A stretch of DNA of 43,471 nucleotides, taken from the NCBI GenBank assembly GCA_023417475.1, contig JAEZFP010000057.1, positions 1-43,471 on the forward strand, read 5' to 3'. How positions within the stretch are numbered: position 1 is the first letter of the stretch; each line of letters opens with the position of its first letter. Origin of the DNA: Bacillota bacterium. GTDB taxonomy: Bacteria; Bacillota; UBA4882; UBA8346. Shown here piece after piece: positions 16,583-25,972 of this stretch. The notes below the pieces were generated by a model. That model saw only the letters and a program-made list of their open reading frames with translations. It did not search any database and had not been told where the DNA came from. A program made the translations under genes and the position numbers.

Positions 16583-17029
16583 ATGAGATTAATATTAAAC
16601 ACACTGCAAATTCGACCGGTAACCGAGAACGATTACCGGGCAGTCTATCGTTTGTACCGTCAATTGGTAGGGACAGGCGTAAACGCTTTGGAACGCGATT
16701 TCGAACGAATTTTTAGGGGGTTTATCGCTTCCGAGGAGCGAGAAGCGTTCGTGGCGACCGTACATCAAAATGTGATTGGCTTTGTGACGTTATATTATTT
16801 GGAGGTCTTGCATCACCGCGGTTTAACCGCTTCGATTCAAGAGCTTGTGGTCACTGAGGAATTTCGCGGCCGCGGGGTAGGAAAAGCCCTGGTCGAATTT
16901 GTACGGGGTAAGGTTGTCGAAAAACATTGTCGCGGCTTAGAAGTAGCAACCGATCTTTGGCAGAGCGGGGCCAAAACATTTTATGAACGGTGTGGGCTAC
17001 AAGGTAAAACGCAAATGGTTGCAACCTGA
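16583..17029 (+). CDS. GNAT-family N-acetyltransferase
   Basis: A 148-residue acetyltransferase. The acetyl-CoA pyrophosphate loop appears as VVTEEFRGRGVGKALVEFV (motif A), preceded by the beta-strand IGFVTLYYLEVLHHRGLTASIQEL, and followed by AKTFYERCGLQGKTQ (motif B). This family transfers acetyl groups from acetyl-CoA to amines; the substrate (protein N-terminus, small molecule or antibiotic) cannot be deduced. ATG 16583 follows AGAGGTG. It is monocistronic, with a terminator 70 bases downstream. Confidence 0.88.
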   Translation: MRLILNTLQIRPVTENDYRAVYRLYRQLVGTGVNALERDFERIFRGFIASEEREAFVATVHQNVIGFVTLYYLEVLHHRGLTASIQELVVTEEFRGRGVGKALVEFVRGKVVEKHCRGLEVATDLWQSGAKTFYERCGLQGKTQMVAT

Positions 17030-17097
17030 CATGGAAACGTGGATACTTGTCGGGGAAAGCCATATAAATTTTGCGTGAGAAGTTATGCAATGATTGC

Positions 17098-17127
17098 AAC
17101 TAGCTGAAAGGCTAGTTTATTTTTTTC
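17098..17127 (+). terminator. intrinsic terminator after the GNAT gene
   Basis: AACTAGC, loop TGAAAG, GCTAGTT, then TATTTTTTT. Confidence 0.85.
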
Positions 17128-17250
17128 TGCCGATTCGATGATTGAAAACCTGCAACTTGGGGAAGGATTTTAAGCAAAAATGTTTAACTATTTCAAACGG
17201 TTTGTCCCATCGATTTCCGAAAGATTTTCATAATTATCGCGGGAGGACGT

Positions 17251-19251
17251 ATGAACGAAGCGGAATCAAAAATCAGTTCGTTGCGTAAAGAAATAGAACG
17301 CCATAACGAACTGTACTATATTCATGACGCGCCCGAAGTGAGCGATCAAGCCTATGACGCCTTAATGCGGGAGCTAATCCAATTGGAAACGGAGTATCCC
17401 CACTTACTGACGCCGGACTCGCCTTCGCAACGCGTCGGAGGGACGGTATCGGCTCTGTTTGAAACCGTCCGTCACCGGGTGCCGCTGTTGAGCTTGGCCA
17501 ATGCATATACTGATGAGGATTTACGTTCGTTTGACGAACGGGTTAAAAAAAGCCTCGAGCAAGCACAGGTTAATTATGTCGCCGAGTTGAAGATTGACGG
17601 TTTGACGATTGCCCTTACTTATCAAAACAACGTGCTGATACAAGCCGCGACGCGGGGCGACGGGGAATTCGGCGAAGATGTGACCGTCAATGTGAAAACC
17701 GTTCACTCCATTCCACTGCGATTGCAGTCGGAACTTCCATTAAACCTTGCCGTCCGTGGCGAGATCTATATCCAAAAAGCCGATTTTGAAAAATTAAACC
17801 TGGGCCGCGAACCGGAGGAACAGTTTGCCAATCCGCGGAATGTCGCCGCCGGTTCCCTCCGGCAATTAAACTCCAAAGTGACGGCGAGTCGTCCCTTGGA
17901 TGGGTTTTTCTATGATATACTCGTTGTCGAAGGCGAAAATGTTGCCACACAATGGGCTGGGTTTGAATTGCTTCGTCAATGCGGATTAAAGACCAATCCG
18001 GAACGGCGTTTTTGCAATGGAATCGACGAAGCGATTGAATTCTGCCATTATTGGCAGGAGCATCGTGACGAACTTCCGTATGAGATCGACGGAGTCGTCG
18101 TGAAAGTGAATTCATTAAATGCCCAGGCGGTATTGGGGTTTACCGCCAAAGCCCCCCGATCGAAAATTGCGTTTAAATTCCCAGCCGAACAAGTTGAAAC
18201 CAAAGTGCTGGATATTCAGGTGAATGTGGGGCGGACGGGCGCGTTGACCCCGTTGGCGGTGTTGGAACCGGTCCGGGTGGCCGGTTCCACGGTTAGCCGC
18301 GCCACCTTACATAACGAAGATAATGTCCGTGACAAAGATATTCGAATCGGGGACCGGGTGGTGATCCAAAAAGCCGGCGATGTCATCCCGGAAGTGGTGC
18401 GATCCTTGCCGGAGTTGCGCTCCGGCGCCGAGCGACTTTTTCGGATGCCGGCTAGCTGCCCCGCCTGTGGAGCGGATGTCTTTCGTGAACCCGGCGAGGC
18501 CGCCGTCCGGTGTATCGGAGCCACTTGTCCGGCGCAGTTGCGCCGGGGTATCATTCATTTTGTCTCCCGGGAGGCCATGGATATTCAAGGGCTTGGCGAA
18601 GCGATCGTCATCCAATTGATCGATGCCGGGTTGGTCAAAAATGTCGCCGACCTCTATCGTATGCGACTGGAGGATCTGATTAAACTGGAACGATTCGGGG
18701 CGAAATCCGCTCAAAACTTGCTGGAATCGCTCGAAGCATCCAAGGAAAACAACTTATCGCAGTTATTATTTGCTTTGGGTATCCGTCATGTTGGCGAAGG
18801 CGCGGCCCGGGAATTGGCGGCTCATTTCGGGACGATTCAAGAGCTGATGCGGGCATCTTATGAAGAGCTAACAGCCATTCCGACAGTCGGTCCCAAGATT
18901 GCCGCCAGCTTAGTGAAGTATTTTTCCGAACGCCACAACCAAGAATTAGTCGCCCAATTGATTGCGTTAGGATTAAACGTCAAGGAGCAAACCGACCGTG
19001 TGCCAACCCCGCAGACTCTGGCCGGGAAAACGGTGGTGGTGACCGGCGGTTTGGAGACCTTTAACCGCGCGGAGATTGAAGACGTAATCCGCCGCCACGG
19101 TGGGAAAGCCGCTTCCGGCGTCAGTAAGAAGACTGATCTGGTGGTCGTGGGGAAAGATCCGGGTTCCAAATATGAAAAAGCGCGCGAATTAGGAGTCCGA
19201 ATTGTAAACGAAGCTGAATTTGAACGAATATTGGCAGGCGAAACGGAGTAA
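17251..19251 (+). CDS. ligA: NAD-dependent DNA ligase
   Basis: A 666-residue LigA, which seals nicks in replication and repair using NAD. Domains in order: Ia (HNELYYIHDAPEVSDQAYDALMREL), adenylation domain with the AMP-accepting Lys114 in ELKIDGLTIALTY, OB fold (VGRTGALTPLAVLEPV, ATLHNEDNVRDKDIRIGD), a four-Cys zinc finger (Cys403, Cys406, Cys421, Cys426), helix-hairpin-helix repeats (about 435-580) and a C-terminal BRCT domain (TLAGKTVVVTGGLETFNRAEIEDVI). All key residues are intact. ATG 17251 follows GCGGGAGG. gatC starts 144 bases after it. In many Bacillota pcrA precedes ligA; here a GNAT gene is upstream instead. Confidence 0.98.
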   Translation: MNEAESKISSLRKEIERHNELYYIHDAPEVSDQAYDALMRELIQLETEYPHLLTPDSPSQRVGGTVSALFETVRHRVPLLSLANAYTDEDLRSFDERVKKSLEQAQVNYVAELKIDGLTIALTYQNNVLIQAATRGDGEFGEDVTVNVKTVHSIPLRLQSELPLNLAVRGEIYIQKADFEKLNLGREPEEQFANPRNVAAGSLRQLNSKVTASRPLDGFFYDILVVEGENVATQWAGFELLRQCGLKTNPERRFCNGIDEAIEFCHYWQEHRDELPYEIDGVVVKVNSLNAQAVLGFTAKAPRSKIAFKFPAEQVETKVLDIQVNVGRTGALTPLAVLEPVRVAGSTVSRATLHNEDNVRDKDIRIGDRVVIQKAGDVIPEVVRSLPELRSGAERLFRMPASCPACGADVFREPGEAAVRCIGATCPAQLRRGIIHFVSREAMDIQGLGEAIVIQLIDAGLVKNVADLYRMRLEDLIKLERFGAKSAQNLLESLEASKENNLSQLLFALGIRHVGEGAARELAAHFGTIQELMRASYEELTAIPTVGPKIAASLVKYFSERHNQELVAQLIALGLNVKEQTDRVPTPQTLAGKTVVVTGGLETFNRAEIEDVIRRHGGKAASGVSKKTDLVVVGKDPGSKYEKARELGVRIVNEAEFERILAGETE

Positions 19252-19395
19252 ATCATTGAGTTAATTCGTAAAAATTAGGTAAGGATTCTCGTTAAGTTGA
19301 TCATTTTTACCATATTTAATGATAAAATGGTGGTAATATTGTTGTTCAACCGTTTCTTTTTTTAATAAACCGATACAGCAATGGAGGGAGATTTT

Positions 19396-19686
19396 ATGAG
19401 TCTTACAAAAACCGAAGTCGAACATGTTGCCCGTCTGGCACGCCTGGAGCTGACTGATGCCGAGAAAGAAGAGTATACCGGGCAGTTAAATGAAATTCTA
19501 AATTTTGTGGAAGAATTAAGAAAACTTGATACCGCCCATATCCAGCCGACCGCCCATGCAATTCCGGTGACGAATGTTTTCCGCGCAGACAAAGTACAAC
19601 CCTCGCTAGATCCTGAAAAGGTATTGTTCAACGCTCCGGATCGTGATGATAATTTCTTTAAAGTCCCGAAGATCTTGGAAGATTGA
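19396..19686 (+). CDS. gatC: aspartyl/glutamyl-tRNA amidotransferase subunit C
   Basis: A 96-residue GatC, the small clamp subunit that holds GatA and GatB together in the enzyme that amidates Glu-tRNA(Gln) or Asp-tRNA(Asn). Family pattern: VEHVARLARLELTDAEKE, LNEILNFVEELRKLDT, and PTAHAIPVTNVFRAD followed by a C-terminal DNFFKVPKILE. The true start is ATG 19396 after GGAGGGAG; an ATG 15 bases upstream overlaps that site. First gene of gatCAB, 63 bases before gatA. Confidence 0.96.
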   Translation: MSLTKTEVEHVARLARLELTDAEKEEYTGQLNEILNFVEELRKLDTAHIQPTAHAIPVTNVFRADKVQPSLDPEKVLFNAPDRDDNFFKVPKILED

Positions 19687-19749
19687 TTCGTCTGTTGATC
19701 TTTAGGGATTGCTGGTATCACCGGCTACATTTTGAAGGAGGTTCCGACA

Positions 19750-21210
19750 TTGGCTTTATATAATCAAACCGCGCATGAATTAAGCGCTGCCATAGCCAAA
19801 AAAGAGATTAAAGTTACCGAGCTGGTTGAGTCGGTGTTACAGCGGATTGGCGAGGTTGATCCGAAAGTCCGGGCATATGTAACCTTAAACGAGGAAACCG
19901 CATTGAAGGAAGCGAAACTATTGGACGAGCGGATCGCCAAAGGGGAAACCATTCACCCGTTGGCGGGGATTCCGATTGCCGTGAAAGATAATATTTCGAC
20001 CGCCGGTTTACGGACCACCTGCGGAGCGAAGATGCTGGAACATTACCTTCCACCGTACGATGCCAAGGTGGTTGAAGACTTGAAAGCGGCTGGAATGATT
20101 ATTGTCGGGAAGACCAATATGGACGAGTTCGCCATGGGATCCTCCACGGAAAACTCAGCGCTTTTTATCACCCATAATCCCTGGGACTTGGAGTCGGTTC
20201 CCGGCGGTTCCAGCGGTGGTTCCGCCGCTGCGGTAAGCGCCAATGAATCAATCTTCGCTTTAGGCTCCGACACCGGCGGGTCGATCCGTCAACCGGCCGC
20301 TTATTGCGGTGTGGTTGGTTTGAAACCGACCTATGGACGAGTTTCCCGCTATGGCTTGGTGGCGTTTGCCTCTTCGCTGGATCAGATCGGTCCGATTACC
20401 AAGGATGTGACGGATTGCGCTTTGTTATTTCAAGCCATCGCCAAATACGACCAACGCGATTCGACCAGCGTCAATCAAGCGGCGCCGGACTATTTGCATG
20501 CTATGAAGCAAGGGGTGAAAGGTCTGCGAATCGGTCTGGCCCAGGAATACCTCGGGGAAGGAATTAGCGAGCCGGTCCGGAAAGCCGTTGCCGACGCGGT
20601 GAAGGTTTATCAAGACTTGGGCGCCGAAATTGTTGAAGTCTCCTTACCCTATACGGAGTATGCTTTATCAACGTATTATATTATTGCGCCGGCGGAAGCC
20701 AGTTCCAACTTGGCACGGTATGACGGGGTCCGTTACGGTCATCGCACTGCCGCCAATGTATCCGATTCAGTGGACCTATTTATGAAGACCCGCAAAGAAG
20801 GTTTCGGACCGGAAGTCAAACGGCGGATTATGATCGGCACCTATGTCTTAAGCTCCGGCTATTATGATGCGTATTACCTCAAAGCGCAACAGGTTCGTAC
20901 CTTAATTCGTGAAGATTTCAATCGTGCTTTCCAAAGTTGCGATCTGCTCTTAACACCGTCGGCGCCGACGACCGCCTTTAAAATTGGGTCAAAGGTTAAT
21001 GATCCCTTAGAAATGTATTTAACCGATATCTGCACTATCACCTGTAATATGGCAGGTATCCCCGGTATGTCCATCCCGGGTGGTTTTGATCAAGGAAAAC
21101 CCATCGGGTTGCAGCTGTTGGGTCCGGCTTTCCGGGAAGATGTTTTGTTCCGGGCCGCTTACGACTTTGAACAAGCTACCGATTATCATCAACAACAACC
21201 CGTGTTATAA
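19750..21210 (+). CDS. gatA: aspartyl/glutamyl-tRNA amidotransferase subunit A
   Basis: A 486-residue amidase-signature enzyme that releases ammonia from glutamine for the GatB active site. The catalytic Ser-cisSer-Lys machinery is visible: Lys in IPIAVKDNIST, the signature VPGGSSGGSAAAVSA, and the nucleophile region GSDTGGSIRQPAAYCG, with KPTYGRVSRYGLVAFASSLDQIGP following. The start is TTG 19750 because AAGGAGG lies 8 bases upstream; the TTG at 19732 would place the ribosome site inside the gene. Confidence 0.97.
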   Translation: MALYNQTAHELSAAIAKKEIKVTELVESVLQRIGEVDPKVRAYVTLNEETALKEAKLLDERIAKGETIHPLAGIPIAVKDNISTAGLRTTCGAKMLEHYLPPYDAKVVEDLKAAGMIIVGKTNMDEFAMGSSTENSALFITHNPWDLESVPGGSSGGSAAAVSANESIFALGSDTGGSIRQPAAYCGVVGLKPTYGRVSRYGLVAFASSLDQIGPITKDVTDCALLFQAIAKYDQRDSTSVNQAAPDYLHAMKQGVKGLRIGLAQEYLGEGISEPVRKAVADAVKVYQDLGAEIVEVSLPYTEYALSTYYIIAPAEASSNLARYDGVRYGHRTAANVSDSVDLFMKTRKEGFGPEVKRRIMIGTYVLSSGYYDAYYLKAQQVRTLIREDFNRAFQSCDLLLTPSAPTTAFKIGSKVNDPLEMYLTDICTITCNMAGIPGMSIPGGFDQGKPIGLQLLGPAFREDVLFRAAYDFEQATDYHQQQPVL

Positions 21211-21279
21211 GCAATACACTAATTTGTTTCGGATTATCGAGAACATGGTAAAGCTGCTCACCATGAAGGGGGAAATTAG

Positions 21280-22746
21280 ATGCCGTTATCGGATTATGAG
21301 ATCGTCATTGGACTGGAAGTTCATGCGGAACTTAAAACCCATACGAAAGTTTTTTGCAACTGTGCCACGGAGTTTGGCGGAGAACCCAACTCGCAAGTCT
21401 GCCCCGTTTGCCTCGGTTTGCCGGGCGCATTGCCGGTCTTGAATGAGCTGGCAATGGATTACGCGATTTTGGCAGGTCTTGCTTTAAACTGCACGATCGC
21501 GGAGTATAGTAAATTCGACCGCAAACAATATTTTTACCCCGATTCGCCGAAAGCCTATCAGATCTCCCAGTATGACCTGCCGCTATGTAAGGACGGTTGG
21601 ATTGAGGTCCCGGGGGATGATCACCCGGAACAGAACAAAAAGGTGGGCATCATCCGGGTACACCTGGAAGAGGAAGCCGGAAAACTGGTTCATTCCGGCG
21701 CCGGAATTATCGGTTCCGATTATTCGTTGGCCGACTATAACCGTTGCGGGATTCCTTTGATTGAAATCGTCGGCGCCCCGGATATCCGTTCCCCGAAAGA
21801 GGCCAAGGACTACCTGGAGAAATTGAAAACCTTACTTCAATATACGGATGTATCCGATTGTAAAATGGAAGAAGGTTCCTTGCGTTGCGACGCCAATATT
21901 TCCCTACGGCCCATCGGCCAGAAAGAATTCGGGATTTTGGCGGAGATTAAAAATCTCAATTCGTTCCGGGCGGTTCAAGCGGCATTGGAATATGAAGCCG
22001 AACGGCAAGCGAAACTCCTTGACGCCGGCGAGAAAATGGTCAAACAAACTCGCGCCTGGGATGAGACCAAAGGGGTTACCGTTTTTATGCGTTCCAAGGA
22101 GGAAGCCAGCGATTACCGGTATTTCCCCGAACCGGATCTGGTCCCGATGGTCGTTGCGCAAGAACGGGTGGAAACGTTACGGAAACGACTTCCCGAGATG
22201 CCGGATTCACGGCGGGCCCGGTATATTCAGCAATGGGGTCTTCCCGAATACGATGCCGATTTGATCAGCGGTTCGTTGCCAATGGCGGAATTTTTTGAGG
22301 CGACGGTCGCGGTGTATCCGGAAGCGAAAAACGTGAGCAATTGGGTCATGGGGGATTTAGCCCGTATGATGAATTTAGAACATGTTGAGTTTCCGCAATT
22401 GAAGTTAACTCCGGCACAGTTGGCGAAGATGTTGCAGTTGATTGATGCCGGGACGATCAGTGGCAAGATTGCGAAAACTGTCTTTGAATCGATGTTCGCC
22501 ACCGGGAAGGACCCGGAAGCAATCGTTGCTGAACACGGTTTGGTTCAGATCAGCGATACCGGCGAACTGGAGGTGTTGGCCCGGAAAGTGATTGACGCCA
22601 ACCCCCAATCAGTCGTCGATTATCTGGCCGGCAAAGAACGGGCGATCGGCTTCCTGGTTGGACAGATGATGAAAGAGACAAAAGGGCGGGCCAATCCCGG
22701 CATGGTCAATGAGCTGCTCAAGCAAGAACTGGAGAAAAGACGCTAA
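21280..22746 (+). CDS. gatB: aspartyl/glutamyl-tRNA amidotransferase subunit B
   Basis: A 488-residue GatB, the subunit that binds the misacylated tRNA, phosphorylates its side chain and transfers ammonia. Seen: YEIVIGLEVHAELKTHTKVFCNC, a Cys motif continued in CPVCLGLPGALPVLN, FDRKQYFYPDSPKAYQISQYD, the EEGSLRCDANISLRP motif and a C-terminal YqeY-like tail (NPQSVVDYLAGKERAIGFLVGQMMKETKGRANP). Length is standard. ATG 21280 follows AAGGGGGA. It ends the operon; a strong terminator starts at its stop codon. Confidence 0.98.
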   Translation: MPLSDYEIVIGLEVHAELKTHTKVFCNCATEFGGEPNSQVCPVCLGLPGALPVLNELAMDYAILAGLALNCTIAEYSKFDRKQYFYPDSPKAYQISQYDLPLCKDGWIEVPGDDHPEQNKKVGIIRVHLEEEAGKLVHSGAGIIGSDYSLADYNRCGIPLIEIVGAPDIRSPKEAKDYLEKLKTLLQYTDVSDCKMEEGSLRCDANISLRPIGQKEFGILAEIKNLNSFRAVQAALEYEAERQAKLLDAGEKMVKQTRAWDETKGVTVFMRSKEEASDYRYFPEPDLVPMVVAQERVETLRKRLPEMPDSRRARYIQQWGLPEYDADLISGSLPMAEFFEATVAVYPEAKNVSNWVMGDLARMMNLEHVEFPQLKLTPAQLAKMLQLIDAGTISGKIAKTVFESMFATGKDPEAIVAEHGLVQISDTGELEVLARKVIDANPQSVVDYLAGKERAIGFLVGQMMKETKGRANPGMVNELLKQELEKRR

Positions 22747-22776
22747 AAAATTGCCGGAATCCCGGCAATTTTTTTT
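22745..22776 (+). terminator. intrinsic terminator of gatCAB
   Basis: AAAAAATTGCCGG, loop AATC, CCGGCAATTTTTTTT, overlapping the gatB stop codon. Confidence 0.92.
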
Positions 22777-22795
22777 GGGAGCTTCGCAGAACTGA

Positions 22796-22823
22796 TTGCA
22801 GCCTGAATTGGATAGACTATAAA
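22796..22823 (+). promoter_or_regulatory. possible promoter of the surface-polysaccharide operon
   Basis: TTGCAG (22796-22801) and TATAAA (22818-22823) with a 16-base spacer, just after the gatB terminator and before the DUF4330 gene. The -10 matches five of six, the -35 three of six. A start about 7 bases after the -10 would leave a very short leader for ATG 22837 and would suit the in-frame ATG at 22870 better. Confidence 0.35.
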
Positions 22824-22836
22824 AAGTGGTGATACA

Positions 22837-23442
22837 ATGGAAAAGAACAGTGAGAAAAAAGGGGCTGTGATGGTCAAGGTGAAAAGCCCCAATCAAGATT
22901 CGTCCGACCGGAAGTCAAACAGCAGTAAAACTCCGGTAAAGCAACGGTTGGTTGACGAAAAAGGCCGGTTGTTCGGATTAATCAACCCAATTGATCTTTT
23001 GGTTTTGCTCCTCATCGTCATTTTGGGGATCAAAGCGCTTTCCGATTTTCGTCCGCCCGTTCTTGACGTTCGCACCCAACCGGTCACCATCAAGTTATTG
23101 GTACGGGATGTCCCGGTCTATGTCGCACAGAGTATTGTGGTCGGACAGGATCTGTATCAGGACGGCCCCAATGCCTATCTGGGCAAAGTTGTCCAGAAAG
23201 ACCTGCAACCGGCTGAGGTGATGCTTCAAAAAGACGGACAACTCGTTCTGGCAAAGTCCCCGCGCAATGTCGACCTCCGGTTGGAAGTATTGCGACCGAG
23301 TGGAAGAGTAATCACCGGTCATTCCCAAAGCGGCGTTTTTTTAGGTAAGTTGGCGGTCCGGGTCGGTGACCGTTTACGTTGTCATACTTTATATACCCGG
23401 TTGCGTGGGGAGATCGAACATTTGCAGGTCGGATCACGATGA
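22837..23442 (+). CDS. DUF4330-family membrane-anchored protein
   Basis: A 201-residue protein. A charged, Ser/Lys-rich cytoplasmic start of about 40 residues leads to the DUF4330 hallmark KGRLFGLINPIDLLVLLLIVILGIKAL (one transmembrane helix), then an extracytoplasmic domain rich in beta-strand patterns. The family's function is not known to me; it often sits in clusters for cell-surface polymers, as here. The start may be ATG 22837 (GTGGTGAT just upstream) or ATG 22870 (GGGG five bases upstream). The stop overlaps the next start as ATGA, so translation is coupled. Confidence 0.75.
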   Translation: MEKNSEKKGAVMVKVKSPNQDSSDRKSNSSKTPVKQRLVDEKGRLFGLINPIDLLVLLLIVILGIKALSDFRPPVLDVRTQPVTIKLLVRDVPVYVAQSIVVGQDLYQDGPNAYLGKVVQKDLQPAEVMLQKDGQLVLAKSPRNVDLRLEVLRPSGRVITGHSQSGVFLGKLAVRVGDRLRCHTLYTRLRGEIEHLQVGSR

Positions 23443-24878
23443 AAGACAGTTGCGAACAACGCCCCAGTCTGCTACAAAATAGCTGCCTCTGGCAGATTGT
23501 CGATGAGATCATTTGGCGGATTTGGCGAGTTCTTCGCTGTTGGAAACGGTATTTTGTTCAAAGTAATTGCTGCGCTTGGCTGGGACGGTGGCAAAGTCTA
23601 CGGAGCCTGATCGATAATTGCCGGCTCAGGCTGACGGCGTTTTGGCAGCAAAGTTGGTTTCGCTATGTATCGGGTTTTGGCGGATCAAAATTCGTCCGCT
23701 GGCGGGGTTATTGCCGTAGTCTTGGGATAAATCACTGGTGGAAAACGATTTTCAACGGACTGATCATTATTTTGATTGTCGTCATGCCCCAATTGAACTT
23801 GTGGAATTGGTTAATCCCGTTTTTAGGGATTGCGCTGTTGGTGAACGGACCGGAACGATGGCCCCAAAGCCGGATTTTTGTCAGCTTCGGTTTCCTTTTA
23901 TTAATCGCTGCAATTTTTTCGGAGGCTGGCTTGTTTACGAGTTGGCCACGACTGCGACAGTTGGAATGCTGGTTAGGGCTTGTTTGGCTGACCGGAGCGG
24001 TCTTTACTCCGCAATTGCTGGACAAAATTATCCGTTATACGGTGGCGACCAGTCCGGTTTGGATGCTCAACGGCTTTCGGCAATTTTTCGCGGGTGTGCC
24101 GACAGCGCCCGGATGGTTAAGTTCGGAGCAAGCGACCGTCATTCCGGTGCGGATTCACTCCGGTTTCGGGAATCCGAATTATTATGCTATGTACCTATTA
24201 ATTATCACTGCCTTTGCGGCATATTTATTTCAAAACGCCAGCACGCGGCGTCAACGCTACGGTTGGTTCGTCATCCTGCTCCTGGCGGAGGTTTCCTTAT
24301 ATCTAACCTACTCGCGGGCGGCTTGGGCCATCGCCTGTCTGCTGTTGGTGGTAATTTTTTGGCCAAACCGCAATTACCGTAGGTGGCTTTGGTTGGGACT
24401 CGGCGTCATGATATTTATCAGTTTGCCTGATTTTCGGGTGCGGATCGGGAGTGTCGTCTCCTTCAGTGACAGTTCTTTTGCATATCGGCTCCAAATCTGG
24501 CAGGGGGTTCTAAAAGCCATTCCCCATTATTGGCTGTGGGGAGCCGGTCCCGGACAGTTTGGAGCGGTATATCCCTGGTTTCAACAGCCGGGAATCAGCG
24601 CCAGCCATGCTCACCAACTATTCATGCAAATGTGGTTGGAAAACGGGTTACTGGCGTTGCTTGGTTTTGGGATGATAATTGTCCGAATGGTTAACGGGTT
24701 TCGGCAAAGCCGGGATGCATATAAAGTAATTTACCTTTTACTGTTGGCGCTTTTAGGTTATGGATGGACGGAAAGTTGGGATATCCATCCTTTCTTTGGA
24801 GGATACTTTTGGTTTCTGATCGGACTGACTTTAATCAAACCGCTTCCGGGCAAAAACATGAAAAACGCGGCGTCGTAA
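23439..24878 (+). CDS. O-antigen ligase / polysaccharide polymerase (Wzy_C family)
   Basis: A 479-residue integral membrane protein with a cytoplasmic Trp/Arg/Cys-rich start of about 100 residues and roughly ten predicted transmembrane helices. A long extracytoplasmic part includes VRIHSGFGNPNYYAMYL, YLTYSRAAWAIACLL, WGAGPGQFGAVYPWF and SHAHQLFMQMWLENGLLALLGF, the pattern of the O-antigen ligase/WaaL/Wzy family. These enzymes polymerise or transfer lipid-linked glycans outside the inner membrane. ATG 23439 overlaps the preceding stop (ATGA); a longer in-frame TTG at 23379 would overlap by 64 bases and lacks a clear ribosome site. Ligase versus polymerase cannot be decided. Confidence 0.85.
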   Translation: MKDSCEQRPSLLQNSCLWQIVDEIIWRIWRVLRCWKRYFVQSNCCAWLGRWQSLRSLIDNCRLRLTAFWQQSWFRYVSGFGGSKFVRWRGYCRSLGINHWWKTIFNGLIIILIVVMPQLNLWNWLIPFLGIALLVNGPERWPQSRIFVSFGFLLLIAAIFSEAGLFTSWPRLRQLECWLGLVWLTGAVFTPQLLDKIIRYTVATSPVWMLNGFRQFFAGVPTAPGWLSSEQATVIPVRIHSGFGNPNYYAMYLLIITAFAAYLFQNASTRRQRYGWFVILLLAEVSLYLTYSRAAWAIACLLLVVIFWPNRNYRRWLWLGLGVMIFISLPDFRVRIGSVVSFSDSSFAYRLQIWQGVLKAIPHYWLWGAGPGQFGAVYPWFQQPGISASHAHQLFMQMWLENGLLALLGFGMIIVRMVNGFRQSRDAYKVIYLLLLALLGYGWTESWDIHPFFGGYFWFLIGLTLIKPLPGKNMKNAAS

Positions 24879-25972
24879 TCTTTGGCTATTTTGGACAAGG
24901 TAATTTAGGGGACGAATCCAACCTTAACCAACTGGTCCGTAGGTTGCAATCACGCTTTGACGGGCTTCCGATTACTGTAATCTCGGGGGACCCGGCCCAG
25001 ACCGCTGCTATATATGAAGTTGTTTCAATTCATAAATTTAACCTAGCTGCTTTGGTCCGAAGTTTCCAGGGGGCGGCATGGTTGATTGGCGGAAGCGGAA
25101 CCGTTTTTCAAGATCGCTCAAGTCTACGCAGTTTATTGTATTATTTAGGGATCATTGCTTTGGCGAAACTGTGTAATTTGAAGATTTTTCTTTACGGCCA
25201 GGGATTTGGCCCGATGAATGGCCGGATCGGGAAAACGCTGGCCCAATTTTTGCTCAATCGGGTTGAACTGATTGCGGCCCGCGACAAACTCTCTTTGCTA
25301 ACCTTAGCCGAATTGGGGATTGATCGTCCGGAAATTCATTACACGGCGGAACCGATGCTACTAGCTTCACCGCTTGGCGAGGAGCACTGGCGAAGTTTTT
25401 GGCGTCAATTTCCTCCGGCCACCAAAACCCGGATCGGAATTGTAGTTCAACAAGATACCGGTGTCCCGGACGAAGAATGGAGCGCTTTTTTTCAGTATTT
25501 GTTATGGCAAGGTTCAATCGAACTGTTTCTGGTCACGACCGATCGTAATGATCGGGAGTTTGCGTTAATGTTGGGCGCCCGCGCCGGCGCGACTGTTTTA
25601 ACGCCGGCGCAATCGTGGGAAGATCTACAACGGTCCGTTGCCGGGGTGGACTTATTGATCAGCACGCGACTGCATGGTTTAGTGGCAGCCGTCACCCAAA
25701 ACGTGCCGTGTCTCGGAATCTCTTTTGATCCGAAAATTGAGGGGTTCTGTCTGCAATTAAAGATTGAGTGCCAACGGGTCGTCAATGATTTCGATTGGGA
25801 GCGGATTGCCCAAAAAGCTTCAGCTATTTTAGAGCAAATGCTTGACCGACCTCGCGTTGATCAGTTAGAATTAACTTTTTGGCAGACCCGGGCGTGGGAA
25901 AATTGGTGTTTGTTGGAGAAGGCGCTTGAAACAGCAACCGATGCGAGTTTTTCTACAAGACATTCCCATTGA
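24809..25972 (+). CDS. csaB: polysaccharide pyruvyl transferase
   Basis: A 387-residue CsaB-type enzyme that adds a ketal-linked pyruvate from phosphoenolpyruvate to a cell-wall polymer, making the ligand for SLH-domain proteins. Seen: VVIFGYFGQGNLGDESNL at the N-terminus, WLIGGSGTVFQDRSS, LKIFLYGQGFGPM, ARDKLSLLTL, and the C-terminal LLISTRLHGLVAAVTQNVPCLGISFDPKIEGFC. The likely start is TTG 24809, which has GGAGG 6 bases upstream; the gene then overlaps the previous one by 70 bases and has about 20 residues before the conserved core. No ATG or GTG lies between it and that core. It sits with a glycan ligase and a WecG/TagA transferase, which supports a surface-polymer role. Confidence 0.88.
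   Translation: MVSDRTDFNQTASGQKHEKRGVVIFGYFGQGNLGDESNLNQLVRRLQSRFDGLPITVISGDPAQTAAIYEVVSIHKFNLAALVRSFQGAAWLIGGSGTVFQDRSSLRSLLYYLGIIALAKLCNLKIFLYGQGFGPMNGRIGKTLAQFLLNRVELIAARDKLSLLTLAELGIDRPEIHYTAEPMLLASPLGEEHWRSFWRQFPPATKTRIGIVVQQDTGVPDEEWSAFFQYLLWQGSIELFLVTTDRNDREFALMLGARAGATVLTPAQSWEDLQRSVAGVDLLISTRLHGLVAAVTQNVPCLGISFDPKIEGFCLQLKIECQRVVNDFDWERIAQKASAILEQMLDRPRVDQLELTFWQTRAWENWCLLEKALETATDASFSTRHSH

Noticed and set aside
23738..24382. A 214-codon plus-strand frame inside the O-antigen ligase gene
   Set aside because: It lies wholly inside a clear membrane-protein gene in another frame, has no ribosome site and has no recognisable motifs.
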